In this document: positions 17,319-26,949 of the stretch, piece after piece
Layout: the number at the start of each line of letters is the position of its first letter
How positions within the stretch are numbered: the first letter of the stretch is position 1
Origin: an uncultured bacterium
GTDB taxonomy: Bacteria; Spirochaetota; Leptospiria; Turneriellales; Turneriellaceae
Assembly: GCA_938038265.1 (NCBI GenBank)
Contig: CALHRC010000086.1
Span: forward strand, 1 to 35,305
Direction of reading: 5' to 3'
DNA: 35,305 bases
Position numbers and translations under genes: made by a program
The notes under the pieces: model-generated
The model's input: the letters and a program-made list of their open reading frames with translations, nothing else
Database searches by the model: none
What the model was told of the DNA's origin: nothing

Positions 17319-19229
17319 TTAAAATCTCTCTGAAGTGTCCCACTGGTCGGGCGAACGGAATAGGCTTGAGGTGAACAGTTCTCTGATTAGCACCATTTCT
17401 TTGGGCAGCCGGTCATAAAGTTTCTTAAAAAATTCGTCGTGTTGGGCAATTTCTTGTTGCCACAGCTCTTTGTTAACGTTGATGACTTTATGAAATTGTT
17501 CGTGGTTAAAATCTAAACCTCTCCAGTCGATGGCATCATATTTAGGAACCCAGCCGATAGGTGATTCTACAGCATTCGCACGACCTTTAGAACGTTCGAT
17601 AATCCAGCGCAGCACGCGCATGTTTTCGCCAAAGCCGGGCCATAAAAAGTTACCGTTTTCATCTTTAAGAAACCAATTAACTCCAAAGATGCGTGGTGGA
17701 TTGCTCAATTTGCGACCGACATCCAACCAATGGTTGAAATAATCGCCGGCATGGTAACCCATGAAAGGTAGCATAGCAAATGGATCGCGGCGCACCACTC
17801 CTTGCTTACCAAAAGCAGCGGCAGTGGTTTCAGAGCCCATGGTGGCGGCAAGATAGACGCCAAAAGTCCAGTTAAAAGATTGATAGACCAAAGGTACGGT
17901 GGTAGCCCGGCGCGCGCCAAAAATAATTGCTGAAATGGGAACACCATTAGGGTCATTCCAAGCGGGGTCAAGGGAAGGGCATTGGGTGATGGGTGCGGTA
18001 AAACGTGCATTAGGATGGGCTGCGGGTTTACCGCTGTTTTTGTCATAGGGTTTTCCTGTCCAGTCAATTAAACCATCGGGCACTTCTTCGGTTAAGCCTT
18101 CCCACCAGACATCGCCGTCGGGGGTTAAAGCGACATTCGTGAAGATAGTGTTTTTCTGTAGGGCGGCCATGGCGTTGCGGTTGGTTTTCTCATTTGTACC
18201 CGGGGCAACACCAAAAAAACCAGTTTCGGGATTGATGGCGCGCAGTTTTCCTTCTTTGTCGGGTTTAAGCCAGGCGATGTCATCGCCGACCGTGGTGATT
18301 TTCCATCCCCCCATGGCTTTAGGCGGAATCATCATGGCAAAATTTGTTTTGCCGCAGGCGGATGGAAATGCTGCAGTGACGTAGCTTTTTTCTTTTTGGG
18401 GGTCTTCAACGCCGAGTATCAACATATGTTCGGCAAGCCAACCTTGGGTATGGGCTATGTTAGAGGCAATACGCAGGGCAAAACATTTTTTGCCCAAAAG
18501 AGCGTTGCCGCCATAACCTGAGCCATACGAGATAATCATATTCTCTTCGGGGAAATGACAAATATATTTTGTTGTCGGATTGCATGGCCAGGGTACGTCT
18601 TTTTGTCCGGGCTGCAGGGGGGCACCGACGGTATGGAATGCTTTGACAAAGTCTTTATCTTTCAAAACGTCATAGACTTGTTTGCCCATATTTGTCATGA
18701 TGCGCATATTCACGACAACATACGCGGAGTCGGTAATTTGAATGCCGATATGTGACATCTCTGAACCTAATGGTCCCATGCTAAAGGGAATTACGTACAT
18801 CGTACGCCCCGCCATGCAGCCGTCGAGCAGCGGTTTAAGAATAGTTTTCATTTCAACGGGATCAATCCAGTTATTGGTGGGGCCGGCGTCTTCTTTTTTG
18901 CGTGAATTTATATAGGTACGGTCTTCTACCCGGGCCACGTCAGAGGGGTCAGAGAAAGCAAGAAAAGAATTAGGTTTTTTTTGGGGATTTAACCGACGGA
19001 AAGTGCCGGCGGCGACCAGTTCGTTGCATAGTCTGTCATATTCTTCCTGGCTGCCGTTGCACCAGTAAATTTTTACCGGGCGGCAGAGTTCAAAGGCCTG
19101 GTTGGCCCAGATGACCAAAGTATCATTCTGCACGTATTCTGGTACCTGCAATTTTTGTCGCATCTGTTCGATGGTTAATTTTTCTGGTGGCGTTCCGGCG
19201 GATGGAGCGGCAAATAAGGTTGTTGGCAT
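17319..19229 (-). CDS. pckG: Phosphoenolpyruvate carboxykinase (GTP)
   Basis: This enzyme converts oxaloacetate and GTP to PEP, CO2 and GDP (gluconeogenesis or anaplerosis). The P-loop with its hyper-reactive cysteine is FPSACGKTN (C292), and the metal site GDDIAW is at 315-320. Other family blocks are [70 protein letters not shown] and [21 protein letters not shown] chose the ATG at 19229 (636 residues) because TAGGAGA lies eight bases before it. An upstream in-frame TTG at 19259 would place that ribosome-binding site inside the coding region. The length and motifs exclude the ATP-dependent PckA type. Its upstream region contains a 130-base tandem duplication. Confidence 0.96.
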   Translation of the reverse strand: MPTTLFAAPSAGTPPEKLTIEQMRQKLQVPEYVQNDTLVIWANQAFELCRPVKIYWCNGSQEEYDRLCNELVAAGTFRRLNPQKKPNSFLAFSDPSDVARVEDRTYINSRKKEDAGPTNNWIDPVEMKTILKPLLDGCMAGRTMYVIPFSMGPLGSEMSHIGIQITDSAYVVVNMRIMTNMGKQVYDVLKDKDFVKAFHTVGAPLQPGQKDVPWPCNPTTKYICHFPEENMIISYGSGYGGNALLGKKCFALRIASNIAHTQGWLAEHMLILGVEDPQKEKSYVTAAFPSACGKTNFAMMIPPKAMGGWKITTVGDDIAWLKPDKEGKLRAINPETGFFGVAPGTNEKTNRNAMAALQKNTIFTNVALTPDGDVWWEGLTEEVPDGLIDWTGKPYDKNSGKPAAHPNARFTAPITQCPSLDPAWNDPNGVPISAIIFGARRATTVPLVYQSFNWTFGVYLAATMGSETTAAAFGKQGVVRRDPFAMLPFMGYHAGDYFNHWLDVGRKLSNPPRIFGVNWFLKDENGNFLWPGFGENMRVLRWIIERSKGRANAVESPIGWVPKYDAIDWRGLDFNHEQFHKVINVNKELWQQEIAQHDEFFKKLYDRLPKEMVLIRELFTSSLFRSPDQWDTSERF

Positions 19230-19307
19230 ATTTTCTCCTAATTTTATTTTACCAGTCAAATTGTTTTCATTCTGTAAACCTTTTTGCGGTATGGTGGCTT
19301 ACCCCCC

Positions 19308-19437
19308 AAATCCACACCAAGAAAACCAGCCACCATGTGACATAATGTAAGTTTTTAGTAACTAACAACCCCTTGCGGGGGGTTCTTAGTTACTCCTGTT
19401 CAGGAATTCCTGAACAAAGATGTGGAATTCCCCACCA
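19308..19437. repeat. Tandem direct repeat, copy 1 (130 bp)
   Basis: This unit recurs at 19446-19575 with a single visible difference (T at 19383 versus A at 19521). The copies are separated by eight bases. Each unit contains, in order, a degenerate P2-like start, ATGTGACATAATG, a long hairpin (AGTAACTAA ... TTAGTTACT enclosing CCCC/GGGG, 19357-19394), P1 (19398-19415) and P2 (19419-19436). Confidence 0.95.
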
Positions 19438-19445
19438 CGGTATGG

Positions 19446-19575
19446 AAATCCACACCAAGAAAACCAGCCACCATGTGACATAATGTAAGTTTTTAGTAAC
19501 TAACAACCCCTTGCGGGGGGATCTTAGTTACTCCTGTTCAGGAATTCCTGAACAAAGATGTGGAATTCCCCACCA
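19446..19575. repeat. Tandem direct repeat, copy 2 (130 bp)
   Basis: Second copy, offset 138 bases from the first. Its hairpin is at 19495-19532, P1 at 19536-19553 and P2 (GATGTGGAATTCCCCACC) at 19557-19574. The near identity points to a recent duplication or ongoing homogenisation. Confidence 0.95.
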
Positions 19576-19587
19576 GGAACGATTCCC

Positions 19588-19642
19588 ATAGGTAACAAAA
19601 AGCCCAGCAAGCCTTATGTTTGGGGGTTACTATGCGGCTTGC
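19588..19642. other. Possible H-type pseudoknot in the leader of the coiled-coil gene
   Basis: Two helices can form that cross each other. ATA-G-GTAAC (19588-19596, one bulged G) pairs with GTTACTAT (19626-19633). GCAAGCC (19607-19613) pairs with GGCTTGC (19636-19642). I see no match to a known riboswitch. Confidence 0.3.
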
Positions 19643-19723
19643 CTTAGCCTACCCAACGAAGTCTGAGAGATAAATCTTAACTTATGTGAGCTACTAACTG
19701 TCTTGCGGCAAAGCAAAAAAGAG

Positions 19724-19745
19724 TTGCGCTGGCTGCGCAAGGGAG
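19724..19745 (+). promoter_or_regulatory. Hairpin abutting the ribosome-binding site of the coiled-coil gene
   Basis: TTGCGC (19724-19729) pairs with GCGCAA (19735-19740), loop TGGCT. GGGAG (19741-19745) follows without a gap. The distance from GGGAG to the ATG at 19761 is about 15 bases, longer than usual, so initiation may be weak or regulated. Confidence 0.4.
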
Positions 19746-19760
19746 TTAATGTGACATAAT

Positions 19761-22700
19761 ATGCTCGAATTGGCCATTCCGTTTCTCGGATCGCTGGCGG
19801 TGTTTTTTCTCTTTCGCCGTCTCGACAGCGCAAACGTTAATCTGCGTAAGTTGAAGAATATAATGGAAAAGGGTCAGCGTGATATCCAGGAGATCACCCA
19901 AAAGAAAAAAGAAGAATTAAAAGATGCCACCACGCGTTTTGACTTACTGGTGATCAATGCCAATAAATATTTAGATACGCTAAAAAAACAATTAGAGGAA
20001 GCTCGTTCTTCCTTTGCTGCCGTTGAGAGCAGTCGCACAAATTTAAAAGAGATGGATATCGAATTACAAAATCTTGAGGGCCGCAACCGCAATATCATTG
20101 ACCAGTTGAAATTTATCAATGATTCTCTCGATCGCATTGACCAGCATCAGAAAAAAATCAAGCGTATTCAGGAGCACCTTCACCAAGTAGATCACGATGC
20201 CGGTCGTATGGTCAGCGCTTTTCAGGAAGCTCTGCGCGATAAATCCTCGGAAATTCTTGTTACGCTTGAAAAAAAGATCGCTGAGATTGCTCAAGAGACC
20301 CGCGAATACCAGAATTCGCTCAGGGAAGAATTGCTCGAGAAGCAACGTCAGGTTGCCGAGAGTCTTGATGAGAGCTATGCCGATTTGGAGCATGCTCTCA
20401 AAGAGAGCGCCCGTGAATTAACGCACAATTTGGAAGATAGAATCAGTAAACAGGTATCTGCAGTAAACGATTTGGCGGCAAAGGTTGCTGGTTCAGAAGA
20501 AATGCTGCGGGTCACCCTGCCATCCCTGATCAGCGAGATTAAAGAAGACCTTGCTAACGATATTGCGCAACAGCAGCAAAAACTAGAGGCATTGAGAAAT
20601 GGGCTTGTCCAGGCAGATGAAGGAATCCGTAAGAAACTCAGCCAGTTCCGTGAGGAAATAGAAACCCAAAGAACTCTGCTTTTTAAGGAATTACTGGAAG
20701 AAACCGACAGAATCAGAGAAAACATTAAAACCCTCGATCTCGATGCCATAGAGAAAAGAGATGAGATTGTTCGGGCTTCTCGGATGGAAGCGCAGAAGAT
20801 ACGCGAGAACATTGATTCTTTTCAAGAGATATACCAAAAGGCGCGCGAGACTCTCTATGTCGAGGCTTCTCGCCGTGAAGCTGAACTCATCAAGCGCATT
20901 GAAGAACTGGAGGAAAGTAGTAAGGATGTCATTGAGCAATTAAATAACACTAAGCATTCCAGTCTGCAGACCGTGCAGCAGGCATTGCAGGAAACACTGC
21001 GTGATATCCGCAGTCAATCAACCCGAGCTTTTCAGGAGGCATATCGTGAATTCAGCGAAGAAGAAGCGCGTATGCGAACTGGTATTGAATCGCTGCGTCG
21101 CGAGCTTGATACCGTGGTTAATGGAGCTGAGAGAAAAATTCAGTCATTGACCAACAGAGCGGATGAAATTATTGAAAAAATAGAGCATGAATTTGAGGAT
21201 TATCTCTCCCGCCTAAAGACAGAAGCAGGTTCCATTACCGGTGACTTTGAAGATCAGCTAAATGAAAAGTTGCTCACCGTAACAGCTCAGATTTCCGGTC
21301 TTGAAGGTGATCTGCATAATTTAAGAGAGCATTCTGCTGAAGATTTAGAACGTCGTATGAGCCAAGCTTTTGCTAAAATTGCTGGGTTTGAAAAGTCGCT
21401 ATCTGAAGTGCAAAACCAGCTTTCTCGTAAATGGCAAGAAGATGCAGATCGCATTATGTCTGCTATTCGCGATCAGCAAGATGATTTCGATAAAATGGCA
21501 GAGACTTGGCATGCCCGTCTTGAGTCCCTGATTGCTGAAACAAAAGACCAGATGCATAAGTCCACTGTTGAGTGGGAAAGGAACAAGGCTTCAATGCTAA
21601 GTAGCTTTGAAGAAGAGCTGGATGAGCGGCTTGCGCGGATGTCAAGCCGTAGTGAAGAAATTGCCGAAGAGTCAGAAAATCGTCTGCACCGTATGGTAAC
21701 CGATTTCAGAATGAAAATCCAGGAAAGGGAAGATGAAATATTCTCCCGTACTGAAGGCATGATACAGCGCTTTACAGAAATGAAGAAAAACTTAGAAGTG
21801 CGCCAGGAGTCTCTCGTTGAATCGCTTTATGCTGAGAAAAAAAAGATCGAGTCGGAATTAAAGGAAACTTCAAATAAGCAGCTTGAACTGTTTATGGTTG
21901 AAATGGAAGATGGCGTAGATCGATTGAGCCAGCAGTTGCGGGAGGTCGCCCAAGCTGCTTATGGCGATTTACGCAACCGCACAGAAGCAGTTCTTGCAGA
22001 TTTCTCTGCAATAAAAGCTGAGATTGACAATACCTTGGAGCTGTTCCGCGATAACCAGCAGGGAGTATTGAACGCTATCATAGAAGAGACTAAACGAAGT
22101 GGCAATGATATCCGCGAGTTGCAGAACGCAATGAAGGAATTGAAAGCTGAATCGCTTACTATTGAGAAAGTTAGATCGTCATATGAATCGATACGTAAGG
22201 CCAGGGAAGAGTTAAGCGCTCAATTAGCGCAAGTTGACGAAAAAAACCTTACCCTTAACGAGATGTTCCGCAAGATCGAAGAATTGCGCGATATGCGACT
22301 CAAACTTGACGCTGAGATCACGCTGATGAGTCAGAAACGTGAAAAAGTAGATCGCTTAGACGAACAGCTTTCGATGGTTGTCGCTCTGAAAACCCAGATT
22401 GACGAGAAAGAAGCCGACCTTCAGAGAATTCGTCAGAATATCAGTGAAATTTTTGAGGGTTATCGTGAACTTGAAGTGCAAAAAAATAAGGTGGATGGAC
22501 TTTTAGATGAATTCATGGACCAGCAGCGGCTGGTGCGCAACGTAATAGATTCTATCGGTCATCATGAAAAGTCCAGCATGGAAATTCGTGATGCAATTGA
22601 AAAGTTGAGCGGAAATCTGCAGCGGCTTGATGCTAAATCTGCTAGTTTGAGAGAAGAGATTGACAAACTTGAACATCAAATGATTTCTATTAGACGTAAC

Positions 22701-23117
22701 GAAGAACAAATACAAATGGTGAATCGAAAATTCCTCGAGATCGAAGATCTGCTTGATGATATCGAAAAGAAAAAGCAGCAGCTTGAACATATTCGTCAGC
22801 GTTATGAAGAGCTGAGAAATACCATGAGCAGTAATGTGCGCGAAATCGAAGAAATAGAACATAACGCCGAAGCAAAAGTAAAACAGCTGTCAGATTTTGT
22901 CAACGCTGTCGGTGGAACCGTTATGGCATCGGGCGAGCCGACAATTAGCAAAAAAATGACGCCTCTGAAACCTAATGATCAGAAAGATACAGTATTGAAA
23001 CTTGGTCAATTTGGCTGGACTGCTGAAGAAATTGGACAGCATATCAATATGGAGCTGGCTACAATAAAAACCATCCTGGCTACTTATGGAGATAAAGGTT
23101 CTGCAGGTCGCAGTTGA
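19761..23117 (+). CDS. SpiroCoCo-type giant coiled-coil membrane-anchored protein
   Basis: A 1118-residue protein built almost entirely of coiled coil. One hydrophobic segment at residues 3-17 (ELAIPFLGSLAVFFLF) anchors the N-terminus in the inner membrane. The rest faces the cytoplasm and is rich in Glu, Arg, Lys, Leu and Gln with long heptad patterns. The last 50 residues break the pattern: DTVLKLGQFGWTAEEIGQHINMELATIKTIL looks like a small helix-turn-helix, the sort found at the end of several membrane-anchored coiled-coil proteins. This architecture and the position directly before recG match the family named SpiroCoCo in spirochaetes. A role in cell shape or cytoskeletal organisation is assumed for such proteins, not shown here. 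The stop is three bases before the recG start. Confidence 0.85.
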   Translation: MLELAIPFLGSLAVFFLFRRLDSANVNLRKLKNIMEKGQRDIQEITQKKKEELKDATTRFDLLVINANKYLDTLKKQLEEARSSFAAVESSRTNLKEMDIELQNLEGRNRNIIDQLKFINDSLDRIDQHQKKIKRIQEHLHQVDHDAGRMVSAFQEALRDKSSEILVTLEKKIAEIAQETREYQNSLREELLEKQRQVAESLDESYADLEHALKESARELTHNLEDRISKQVSAVNDLAAKVAGSEEMLRVTLPSLISEIKEDLANDIAQQQQKLEALRNGLVQADEGIRKKLSQFREEIETQRTLLFKELLEETDRIRENIKTLDLDAIEKRDEIVRASRMEAQKIRENIDSFQEIYQKARETLYVEASRREAELIKRIEELEESSKDVIEQLNNTKHSSLQTVQQALQETLRDIRSQSTRAFQEAYREFSEEEARMRTGIESLRRELDTVVNGAERKIQSLTNRADEIIEKIEHEFEDYLSRLKTEAGSITGDFEDQLNEKLLTVTAQISGLEGDLHNLREHSAEDLERRMSQAFAKIAGFEKSLSEVQNQLSRKWQEDADRIMSAIRDQQDDFDKMAETWHARLESLIAETKDQMHKSTVEWERNKASMLSSFEEELDERLARMSSRSEEIAEESENRLHRMVTDFRMKIQEREDEIFSRTEGMIQRFTEMKKNLEVRQESLVESLYAEKKKIESELKETSNKQLELFMVEMEDGVDRLSQQLREVAQAAYGDLRNRTEAVLADFSAIKAEIDNTLELFRDNQQGVLNAIIEETKRSGNDIRELQNAMKELKAESLTIEKVRSSYESIRKAREELSAQLAQVDEKNLTLNEMFRKIEELRDMRLKLDAEITLMSQKREKVDRLDEQLSMVVALKTQIDEKEADLQRIRQNISEIFEGYRELEVQKNKVDGLLDEFMDQQRLVRNVIDSIGHHEKSSMEIRDAIEKLSGNLQRLDAKSASLREEIDKLEHQMISIRRNEEQIQMVNRKFLEIEDLLDDIEKKKQQLEHIRQRYEELRNTMSSNVREIEEIEHNAEAKVKQLSDFVNAVGGTVMASGEPTISKKMTPLKPNDQKDTVLKLGQFGWTAEEIGQHINMELATIKTILATYGDKGSAGRS

Positions 23118-23120
23118 TGA

Positions 23121-25187
23121 TTGACAGTGATTTCGCTGGCGCAAACAAATTTTTTCAGTGAGGCCCAGATAAAGGTTCTCAATCGCAGAGGATTGCGAAA
23201 TATTCGGGATTTACTTTTTTACCTTCCCCGTCGCTATATTGATCGAACTAAAATTCTCGATCTGCGCACCACACGCCTGGGAGATACCGTTACTTTTATC
23301 GGAAAAATCGTCCAATGTGAAGTTGTTTACGGACGTAAGCGTCGTCTTGTGGCTCAGGTTGAATACCAAAATTTCATTGTAGATTTGGTTTTTTTTCAGG
23401 GAATTCCTTATTTCTCAAAAATTTTGTCACCTGGAACTGTGGCAGCTTTTTCTGGAGTTATCGAAAGTTTCAGAGGGCATTTTAGTATGCTGCATCCCGA
23501 AATTGAAATTCTATCGGGCGATGAAAGCTTACACACCGGAAAGATTATCCCTCTGTATAAAATTACCGAGGCGATGAAAACGGCTTTTCTTTCATCCAGA
23601 GTATTGCGCGAAGCAATTCACGGTATTTTGAAAAAGTACGGTAAACTGATCCAAGACCACCTGTCTGAGAAAACCGCACTTTCTAAAGGAATTATTGAAC
23701 TGTCGCGCGCTCTGCAACTGGTTCATTTCCCAAATACTATGGAAGATGTCGAAATTGCCCGCCGCCGTTTGGCGTTTGATGAGCTATTGTATTTTGCGGC
23801 AATGATGATCGACAGAACTGAAGCCCGAAAAAAGATCAAAAAAGAATTTTCGCTCAAAGATATATCGCCTGATCTGTCCATTTCAAATAAGTTAATTGTC
23901 TCTTTGCCTTTCGCTTTGACGGCTGACCAGAAGAAAGCGATTTCTTATCTTGGGCAACTCGCCCAGGAAGGATATCCGTTCGGCGCCCTATTACAGGGAG
24001 ATGTCGGCAGTGGCAAGACTTTAGTAGCGTTGCTGCATGCCCTGCGCTATATTGAATCGGATATTCAGGTTGCTTTAATGGCTCCTACAGAGATTCTCGC
24101 TCGGCAACATTTTCAGACATTTAGAAATCTGCTTACTGATTTTCCTTTTCTCCAGATGGATCTATTGCTTGGCGCGGAAAAAGCGAGCGAACGACGGGCT
24201 AAGCTCGATCGTATTGCCCGCGGTGATACCAGCCTGATAATTGGAACCCATTCTCTTATTCAAAATGACGTGAAATTTCGTTCCTTGGGTCTGGTCATTA
24301 TTGATGAACAACATCGCTTTGGCGTGGAACAGAGAGAAGCCTTGCGCGCCAAAGGCATCACTCCCGATATTCTGGCAATGACAGCAACTCCTATTCCCCG
24401 CAGCCTTACTCTCGCCCTCTATGGCGATCTCGAACAAATTATTATTCGCGAGAAACCTGCTGGGCGCAAGCCCGTAGATACCCGCATGTTTGCCGAAAGC
24501 GATTTACCTAAAATATATCGAGCAATTGAAAAATATTTGGATATGGGACGACAGGCTTATATTGTATATCCCATGATAGATGAAAATGAAGCCGGCAACT
24601 GGGCTTCTCTCATGAGTGATTACGAATTACTTGAAAAAAAGATTTTTCCGACCCGCCGTCTGGGACTTCTGCATGGTCGGCTGAGTTCAGACGAAAAAGA
24701 CCGTGCCATGCAAAAATTCAAGGAAGGATTGATTCAGATATTGGTGACAACCACAGTAGTCGAAGTTGGGGTGGATGTACCTAATGCTACGGTAATGGTT
24801 ATTCGCAATGCCGAAAGATTTGGCCTCTCACAGCTTCACCAGTTGCGCGGTCGAGTTGGGCGTGGTGAACACCAGAGTTTCTGCATTCTAGTCCCTTCAG
24901 CTCGTATCACAGGTGAAGGGGAAGAGCGCTTAAAGGCCATGTTAGAGTCTGAAGATGGCTTTTATCTGGCGCAAAAAGATTTTGAAATCCGCGGTACCGG
25001 CGAACTTACTGGTCTCAGACAAGCCGGAGTGTCTGAATTTCACATTGCTGATCTGCGCGTCCACGGCGACCTTGCAGCAGAAGCCCGCGATTTATTGCTG
25101 TCCGATCCTGAATTGCGATCCAAAATTACTGCGGCAAAAAACTGGCAGAAAGAACTACAGAAAGGTATGATATTATTTGCTAATTAA
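23121..25187 (+). CDS. recG: ATP-dependent DNA helicase RecG
   Basis: RecG remodels stalled replication forks and branch-migrates Holliday junctions. At 688 residues it has the usual size (E. coli 693). The N-terminal wedge region has LRNIRDLLFYLPRRYIDRT. Helicase motifs follow: QGDVGSGKT (Walker A, about 292-300), DEQHRFGVEQ (Walker B as DEQH, from 395), TATPIPRSLTLALYGD, and QLRGRVGRGEHQSFC (motif VI). GTGELTGLRQAG near the end is also typical. The start is uncertain. TTG at 23121 is used here, and GTG at 23127 is also in frame. The ATG at 23117 is out of frame. The gene follows the SpiroCoCo gene within three bases and must be translated from the same message. Confidence 0.96.
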   Translation: MTVISLAQTNFFSEAQIKVLNRRGLRNIRDLLFYLPRRYIDRTKILDLRTTRLGDTVTFIGKIVQCEVVYGRKRRLVAQVEYQNFIVDLVFFQGIPYFSKILSPGTVAAFSGVIESFRGHFSMLHPEIEILSGDESLHTGKIIPLYKITEAMKTAFLSSRVLREAIHGILKKYGKLIQDHLSEKTALSKGIIELSRALQLVHFPNTMEDVEIARRRLAFDELLYFAAMMIDRTEARKKIKKEFSLKDISPDLSISNKLIVSLPFALTADQKKAISYLGQLAQEGYPFGALLQGDVGSGKTLVALLHALRYIESDIQVALMAPTEILARQHFQTFRNLLTDFPFLQMDLLLGAEKASERRAKLDRIARGDTSLIIGTHSLIQNDVKFRSLGLVIIDEQHRFGVEQREALRAKGITPDILAMTATPIPRSLTLALYGDLEQIIIREKPAGRKPVDTRMFAESDLPKIYRAIEKYLDMGRQAYIVYPMIDENEAGNWASLMSDYELLEKKIFPTRRLGLLHGRLSSDEKDRAMQKFKEGLIQILVTTTVVEVGVDVPNATVMVIRNAERFGLSQLHQLRGRVGRGEHQSFCILVPSARITGEGEERLKAMLESEDGFYLAQKDFEIRGTGELTGLRQAGVSEFHIADLRVHGDLAAEARDLLLSDPELRSKITAAKNWQKELQKGMILFAN

Positions 25188-25236
25188 ACAATTTCTAAAC
25201 AACTCAAAAAAAGTCTCTTGGGTGGCTCGTGTAAAA

Positions 25237-25866
25237 TTAGATATCCAAAAATACGCGCACATACCTCCACATAATATCGGTCACATCGCCCAATTGGTGA
25301 TCTGAATTGAGCAGCACCAGTTGAGCTTGTGTGTTTTCTTTGAGATAATTGATGCTGACCTCATAGGGAACAATCTCATCCTTGATGCCATGAAAGATCA
25401 GGCATGGTAACTGACGGCGAAATTTCTTTTTTTCCAGAGAGAGTGCATCGGCATGAAAAGCATAGTTCAGAGGCAGGGATTTATTATAGCCATAGTGAAA
25501 GTATTCTCTGCTACCGTTTTTTCGCCATGCTTTAATTTCGTCTTTAGTGAGCTGTGTGACTCGTCTTGTTGCCAATTGAAAAGCGGGAGCAAGCAGGATG
25601 GTTTTTATGATCTGAGTTTTTTTTTCGGCAGCGTGGGCAGCTGCAAAGCCGCCGAGACTTGAGCCCATCAAAATAATTTCTTCGTTATCATCAATTAGAT
25701 CGAGAGTCTGGCAGACAATTCGGCTGACAGTGAGATTTTCGAAATCGGGTAGGTTGTAATCGGGGATGGTTACATCCACCCCTAAACTTTTGAAACGTGC
25801 TGCAAAAAAATTTGCCTTAGAAGAATTAGGCCCTGACCCCATACCATGCAGGTAGATAACACGCAT
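25237..25866 (-). CDS. Small alpha/beta-hydrolase esterase (YqiA-like)
   Basis: A 209-residue alpha/beta hydrolase with a minimal fold and no lid domain. It opens with [17 protein letters not shown], the oxyanion HG motif. The nucleophile is S70 in GSSLGG, the acid D163 in [10 protein letters not shown], and the histidine H190 in NSDHQL. This order and the length resemble the YqiA/UPF0227 esterases, which act on short acyl esters. It has no signal peptide, so it is cytoplasmic. It is transcribed towards recG, with 49 bases between the stops, and divergently from floA. The natural substrate cannot be read from the sequence. Confidence 0.82.
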   Translation of the reverse strand: MRVIYLHGMGSGPNSSKANFFAARFKSLGVDVTIPDYNLPDFENLTVSRIVCQTLDLIDDNEEIILMGSSLGGFAAAHAAEKKTQIIKTILLAPAFQLATRRVTQLTKDEIKAWRKNGSREYFHYGYNKSLPLNYAFHADALSLEKKKFRRQLPCLIFHGIKDEIVPYEVSINYLKENTQAQLVLLNSDHQLGDVTDIMWRYVRVFLDI

Positions 25867-25888
25867 GAACCAGACTTGCAGCCAACTA

Positions 25889-25917
25889 TTGGCAGAAAAG
25901 AGAAAAAGTATTTATAT
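25889..25917 (+). promoter_or_regulatory. Possible promoter of floA
   Basis: TTGGCA (25889-25894) and TTATAT (25912-25917), 17 bases apart, lie in the 87 bases between the divergent esterase and floA starts. The AT-rich block TATTTATATACT allows other -10 choices. Confidence 0.25.
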
Positions 25918-25953
25918 ACTTGTCGGGTTATTGTAGCGTTACAAGTAAGAACT

Positions 25954-26940
25954 ATGTATTTGCCCCAGACAGTTATTCTTGCTCTATTAGGATTATTTGT
26001 ATTTGTACTGTTGTATTTTGTTCCGGTAGGCCTGTGGATCAGCGCACTGGCCAGCGGAGTTCGCATTGGACTAATCGCCCTTGTTGGCATGCGCTTACGC
26101 AAAGTGCCTCCCCGGCAGATTATTGAACCGCTCATTGCCGCAAGAAAAGCGGGGCTTGATGTGAAACGAGACCAGCTTGAGAGTCACTACTTAGCTGGTG
26201 GTAATGTCGGCAGAGTGATTAACGCACTCATTGCCGCAGATAAGGCAAAAATAAAATTAACCTTTGAGAGAGCCGCTGCGATTGATCTTGCCGGACGCAA
26301 TGTTCTTGAAGCCGTGCAAATGTCCGTCTTACCAAAAGTGATTACTACTCCGTTAGTTGCTGCAGTTGCCAAAGACGGTATCCAGCTTAAAGCTGTAACC
26401 CGCGTTACCGTGCGCACCAATCTTGATCGGTTAGTCGGTGGTGCTACTGAAGAGACTATCATCGCCCGGGTCGGCGAGGGTATTGTGAGCAGCATTGGTT
26501 CTGCTAAAGATCATAAGATGGTTTTAGAAAATCCCGATATGATATCGAAGGCGGTGCTCGCCAAGGGGCTTGATGCGGGCACGGCATTTGAAATCCTCTC
26601 TATTGATATTGCGGATGTTGACGTGGGTGAAAATATCGGCGCGAAATTACAAGCTGACCAAGCCGAAACCGATATGCGCGTGGCACAGGCCAAAGCAGAA
26701 GAGCGCCGGGCTATGGCAGTTGCCAAGGAGCAGGAAAATCGCGCCAAAGTTGTGGAAATGGAAGCCAAAATTAAAGAAGCTGAAGTTGCTGTGCCCCTTG
26801 CCATGGCTAAGGCTTTTGAAAAAGGAAATTTAGGCATAATGGATTATTACCGTCTCAAAAATATAGAATCAGATACCAACATGCGAACCTCAATTTCAGA
26901 AAGTGGGCGCAGTAAGCAGCAAAAAAACCAGAAGCAATAA
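25954..26940 (+). CDS. floA: Flotillin-like protein FloA
   Basis: FloA is a membrane scaffold of bacterial lipid domains. One hydrophobic segment ([35 protein letters not shown]) lies near the N-terminus and is followed by the family block [15 protein letters not shown]. Later blocks are [30 protein letters not shown] and [17 protein letters not shown]. An Ala/Glu-rich helix ([21 protein letters not shown]) precedes the closing [19 protein letters not shown] chose the ATG at 25954 (328 residues), which gives a standard FloA N-terminus. An in-frame ATG at 25846 would add 36 non-hydrophobic residues and run into the divergent esterase gene. No NfeD protein, the frequent FloA partner, is next to it. 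The next gene starts nine bases downstream. Confidence 0.93.
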   Translation: MYLPQTVILALLGLFVFVLLYFVPVGLWISALASGVRIGLIALVGMRLRKVPPRQIIEPLIAARKAGLDVKRDQLESHYLAGGNVGRVINALIAADKAKIKLTFERAAAIDLAGRNVLEAVQMSVLPKVITTPLVAAVAKDGIQLKAVTRVTVRTNLDRLVGGATEETIIARVGEGIVSSIGSAKDHKMVLENPDMISKAVLAKGLDAGTAFEILSIDIADVDVGENIGAKLQADQAETDMRVAQAKAEERRAMAVAKEQENRAKVVEMEAKIKEAEVAVPLAMAKAFEKGNLGIMDYYRLKNIESDTNMRTSISESGRSKQQKNQKQ

Positions 26941-26949
26941 GGCGGATAT

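Larger units (their letters stand above)
19230..19760. other. Repeat-filled intergenic region between divergent pckG and the coiled-coil gene
   Basis: No gene is present in 531 bases. The region contains two tandem 130-base repeats (19308-19575) with a hairpin, P1 and P2 in each, then a possible pseudoknot (19588-19642). A hairpin TTGCGC/GCGCAA (19724-19740) immediately precedes the ribosome-binding site GGGAG of the coiled-coil gene. AATGTGACATAAT stands just before that gene's start codon (19748-19760). Confidence 0.75.

Noticed and set aside
19230-19259. A TTG start for PEP carboxykinase at 19259.
   Set aside because: The ribosome-binding site TAGGAGA for the ATG at 19229 would then lie inside the coding region.
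19308-19575. The tandem repeats as a CRISPR array.
   Set aside because: There are only two units of 130 bases with an 8-base gap and internal palindromes; there are no unique spacers and no cas genes.
23399-23409. CAGGGAATTCC inside recG as a P1/P2 copy.
   Set aside because: Only the core is present, without the arms, and the bases encode conserved-looking residues of RecG.
25846-25953. An upstream start for floA at 25846.
   Set aside because: It would overlap the divergent esterase gene and add 36 residues before the normal N-terminal membrane segment.
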